Shown piece by piece: positions 62,887 to 64,000 of a stretch of DNA of 64,000 nucleotides. The position numbers were made by a program, and so were the translations under genes. How positions within the stretch are numbered: position 1 is the first letter of the stretch; every line of letters begins with the position of its first letter. The stretch spans positions 186,001 to 250,000 of the forward strand of contig NZ_JACLAF010000001.1 of the NCBI RefSeq assembly GCF_015355625.1, read 5' to 3'. This DNA is from Tamlana sp. I1 (GTDB taxonomy: Bacteria; Bacteroidota; Bacteroidia; Flavobacteriales; Flavobacteriaceae). The notes beneath the pieces were generated by a model, which ran no database searches, was not told the origin of the DNA, and saw only the letters and a program-made list of their open reading frames with translations.

Positions 62887-62903
62887 TTCCCGCAAAGGCG
62901 GAA
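62887..62903. repeat. Degenerate TTCCCGC palindrome
   Basis: TTCCCGC, AAA and GGCGGAA form a short hairpin with a bulged C. The sequence recalls the widespread intergenic palindrome TTCCCGC...GCGGGAA. It lies 19 bases upstream of the coaD start. Confidence 0.4.
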
Positions 62904-63040
62904 ATCGTATTTAATTTCTTTATTTTAAATGTCCTTATAACAATCTGTAGGAGATAGTAAATTGTTATAAAGATACAATTCTAATAGCTATTCACTTAGT
63001 GGTTTCGCTCGTTGCTTAGGAGAGATTAAGGATGGTGTTT

Positions 63041-63346
63041 TTAGAGAAATGTTAATCCGATTCGTTTATTTAATCCTTGTTCAAAAATCCGGATTAATGT
63101 AGAAAGCTGAATATTTCCTTTGGCATTTTCTAATTTGGAAATATAGCTTTTTTTCGTTCCTGCTTTTTCGGCTAACTGCTCTTGAGTCATGTTCGCAGCT
63201 TTTCGAGCGTCTTTAAGCATTTCGGAAATAATAAACATTTGGGCATTTTCCTCATATTTGTTTCTGCTTTCAGTCCCTATTTTTCCGTGCTCAACTTCAA
63301 TTAGTTGATCGAAATCTGTTATGTTTTTATATTTATCCATTTTCAT
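63041..63346 (-). CDS. higA: XRE-family antitoxin of HigBA-type pair
   Basis: About 101-aa DNA-binding antitoxin. The helix-turn-helix lies at the C-terminal part (ANMTQEQLAEKAGTKKSYIS then KLENAKGNIQLSTLI). The ATG at 63346 is chosen (MKMDKYKNITDF); a TTG at 63361 and an ATG at 63340 are alternatives. It overlaps the toxin gene upstream by 14 bases. Toxin first, antitoxin second, is the HigBA order. It should neutralise the toxin and repress the operon. Confidence 0.85.
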   Translation of the reverse strand: MKMDKYKNITDFDQLIEVEHGKIGTESRNKYEENAQMFIISEMLKDARKAANMTQEQLAEKAGTKKSYISKLENAKGNIQLSTLIRIFEQGLNKRIGLTFL

Positions 63347-63680
63347 TAGCTTTTTTTTCAAAATACAATTTCATTAATTTTTGAGCCTTTTCAAGTTCCT
63401 TTTTCGGTGTTTTTTGCTTTTTCTTTTGGAAAGCATTGAGAAGTATTACTAATTTACCATCATCAAAACAGCAAAATATTCGGTATATATTTGATTGGTA
63501 TTCAATTCGGATTTCATAAAGTCCGTTTGTTCCAGTTAAATGTTTTAGAAATTTTTCAGGCACACGTTCCACTTGTTTAAGTAGTTCAAATGTATATTGA
63601 ATCTTTCCTTTTACCTTAATATTCTGTTTTTGATAAAACTCAATGAAATGATTTTCAAAGAAGATTATTTTTCTAATCAT
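63333..63680 (-). CDS. higB: RelE/HigB-like toxin
   Basis: 115-aa RelE/ParE-superfamily toxin of the phage-derived Gp49 type (PF05973): FENHFIEFYQKQNIKVKGKI, VPEKFLKHLTGTNGLYEIRI and IYRIFCCFDDGKLVILLNAF, then a basic tail (KKKQKTPKKELEK). Its expected activity is ribosome-dependent mRNA cleavage. The start is the ATG at 63680; the TTG three bases upstream touches the promoter. It precedes and overlaps the antitoxin gene. Confidence 0.87.
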   Translation of the reverse strand: MIRKIIFFENHFIEFYQKQNIKVKGKIQYTFELLKQVERVPEKFLKHLTGTNGLYEIRIEYQSNIYRIFCCFDDGKLVILLNAFQKKKQKTPKKELEKAQKLMKLYFEKKANENG

Positions 63681-63684
63681 CAAA

Positions 63685-63692
63685 CAAAGTTA
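63685..63692 (-). promoter_or_regulatory. -7 promoter box of higBA
   Basis: TAACTTTG on the minus strand, ending 4 bases before the higB ATG at 63680, implying a leaderless toxin mRNA. Confidence 0.5.
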
Positions 63693-63768
63693 ACTTAAAA
63701 GATAACTTTTTCCAAATATGAAGTGTTTTATTATAGTATAACCTAAAGAAATTCAAATAGAATTAAGC

Positions 63769-64000
63769 TTATTTTTTCAAGGCCTCTTCAATAGCATTAT
63801 CAAACAAATCAGCTAAAGAAATATTTGCAGCAGCGGCTTGTTGCGGTAAAATACTTTCTCGGGTTAAACCAGGAATGGTATTCATTTCTAACAAGTGCGG
63901 TTCACCGTCTTTAAAAATAAATTCGCTGCGACTAAACCCCTTCATTTTTAAAACTTCGTAAACTTTTTTGGCTTGTTGGCTTACATTTTCTTCTTGCGAT
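63769..64000 (-). CDS. ddl: D-alanine--D-alanine ligase, C-terminal part
   Basis: The minus-strand frame from the right edge to the TAA at 63769 reads SQQAKKVYEVLKMKGFSRSE, then FKDGEPHLLEMNTIPGLTRE and SILPQQAAAANISLADLFDN. This is the ATP-grasp C-terminus of Ddl, with the Mg2+ and substrate residues in EMNTIPGLT. About 76 residues are in the window; the rest lies beyond it. It makes the D-Ala-D-Ala dipeptide for peptidoglycan. It is just upstream of the HigBA pair on the same strand. Confidence 0.94.
   Translation of the reverse strand, partial: SQEENVSQQAKKVYEVLKMKGFSRSEFIFKDGEPHLLEMNTIPGLTRESILPQQAAAANISLADLFDNAIEEALKK

Overview
The window is a low-GC, gene-dense chromosomal segment of a member of the Bacteroidetes, almost certainly a marine Flavobacteriaceae. 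The evidence is a Na+-pumping NADH:quinone reductase operon, a Bacteroidetes-type -7 box (TAnnTTTG) in front of many genes with no clear Shine-Dalgarno sequences, lipoprotein signals, and gene orders familiar from flavobacteria (rsfS-ftsH-LUD-cdsA-psd-ACBP, ddl-coaD, the kynurenine cluster). The genus cannot be read from the sequence.

Layout. 1-5.6 kb: nqrA(partial)BCDEF, then 5.7-7.7 kb two uncharacterised genes and apbE, the flavin transferase that loads FMN onto NqrB and NqrC. 7.7-12.2 kb (minus strand): DUF423 protein, methyltransferase, a decayed GxxExxY gene between inverted repeats, map, a HAD-like protein and gpmI. 12.5-14.8 kb: a secreted ankyrin protein, two GNAT acetyltransferases, tRNA-Gly(UCC) followed by a 116-bp tandem array that repeats the tRNA 3' end and its terminator, then a structured non-coding stretch. 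14.8-23.1 kb: peptidase E, two carboxypeptidase-regulatory-like paralogues, DUF6702, an M1 peptidase, TatA, a lipoprotein plus polysaccharide deacetylase pair, and a zinc-ribbon/TerB protein. 23.3-31.2 kb (minus): a kynurenine degradation cluster (kynU, kmo, RidA, aldehyde dehydrogenase, SDR, 3-hydroxyanthranilate dioxygenase, ACMS decarboxylase) with an O-methyltransferase at its end.

31.4-38 kb: lipoprotein, msrA, a cysteine-free C4-zinc-ribbon relative, a NIF3-like protein, lpxK and a TPR hybrid histidine kinase. 38-43.1 kb: lipA-gap, then a small Cys-rich membrane protein, a glycosyltransferase, an ECF sigma factor and a divergent Nramp transporter packed in one apparent operon. 43.2-48.3 kb: aquaporin, ECF sigma/anti-sigma pair, murB with an aminotransferase, and a DUF1573 protein. 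48.5-57.6 kb: valS, DUF4256, the rsfS-ftsH and LUD-cdsA-psd-ACBP operons, and birA. 57.6-64 kb: CoxG-like protein, pyrE, a NUDIX protein, GNAT, an SMR exporter, a SulP transporter, coaD, a HigBA-type toxin-antitoxin pair, and the 3' end of ddl.

The window is mostly core genome: respiration (Na+-NQR and its maturation), envelope building (lpxK, murB, ddl, cdsA, psd), cofactors (lipoate, biotin, CoA) and tryptophan catabolism. No prophage, transposase or CRISPR array was found. The unusual material lies between genes: the GxxExxY remnant, the tRNA-derived array, several bursts of simple repeats (one sharing an exact 15-mer with valS coding sequence), and promoter boxes so close to start codons that leaderless mRNAs are implied. 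Protein oddities include an SDR without YxxxK in the kynurenine cluster, an Nramp relative without DPGN, a zinc-ribbon-family protein without cysteine, and a small Cys protein that may be the NqrM-type maturation factor.
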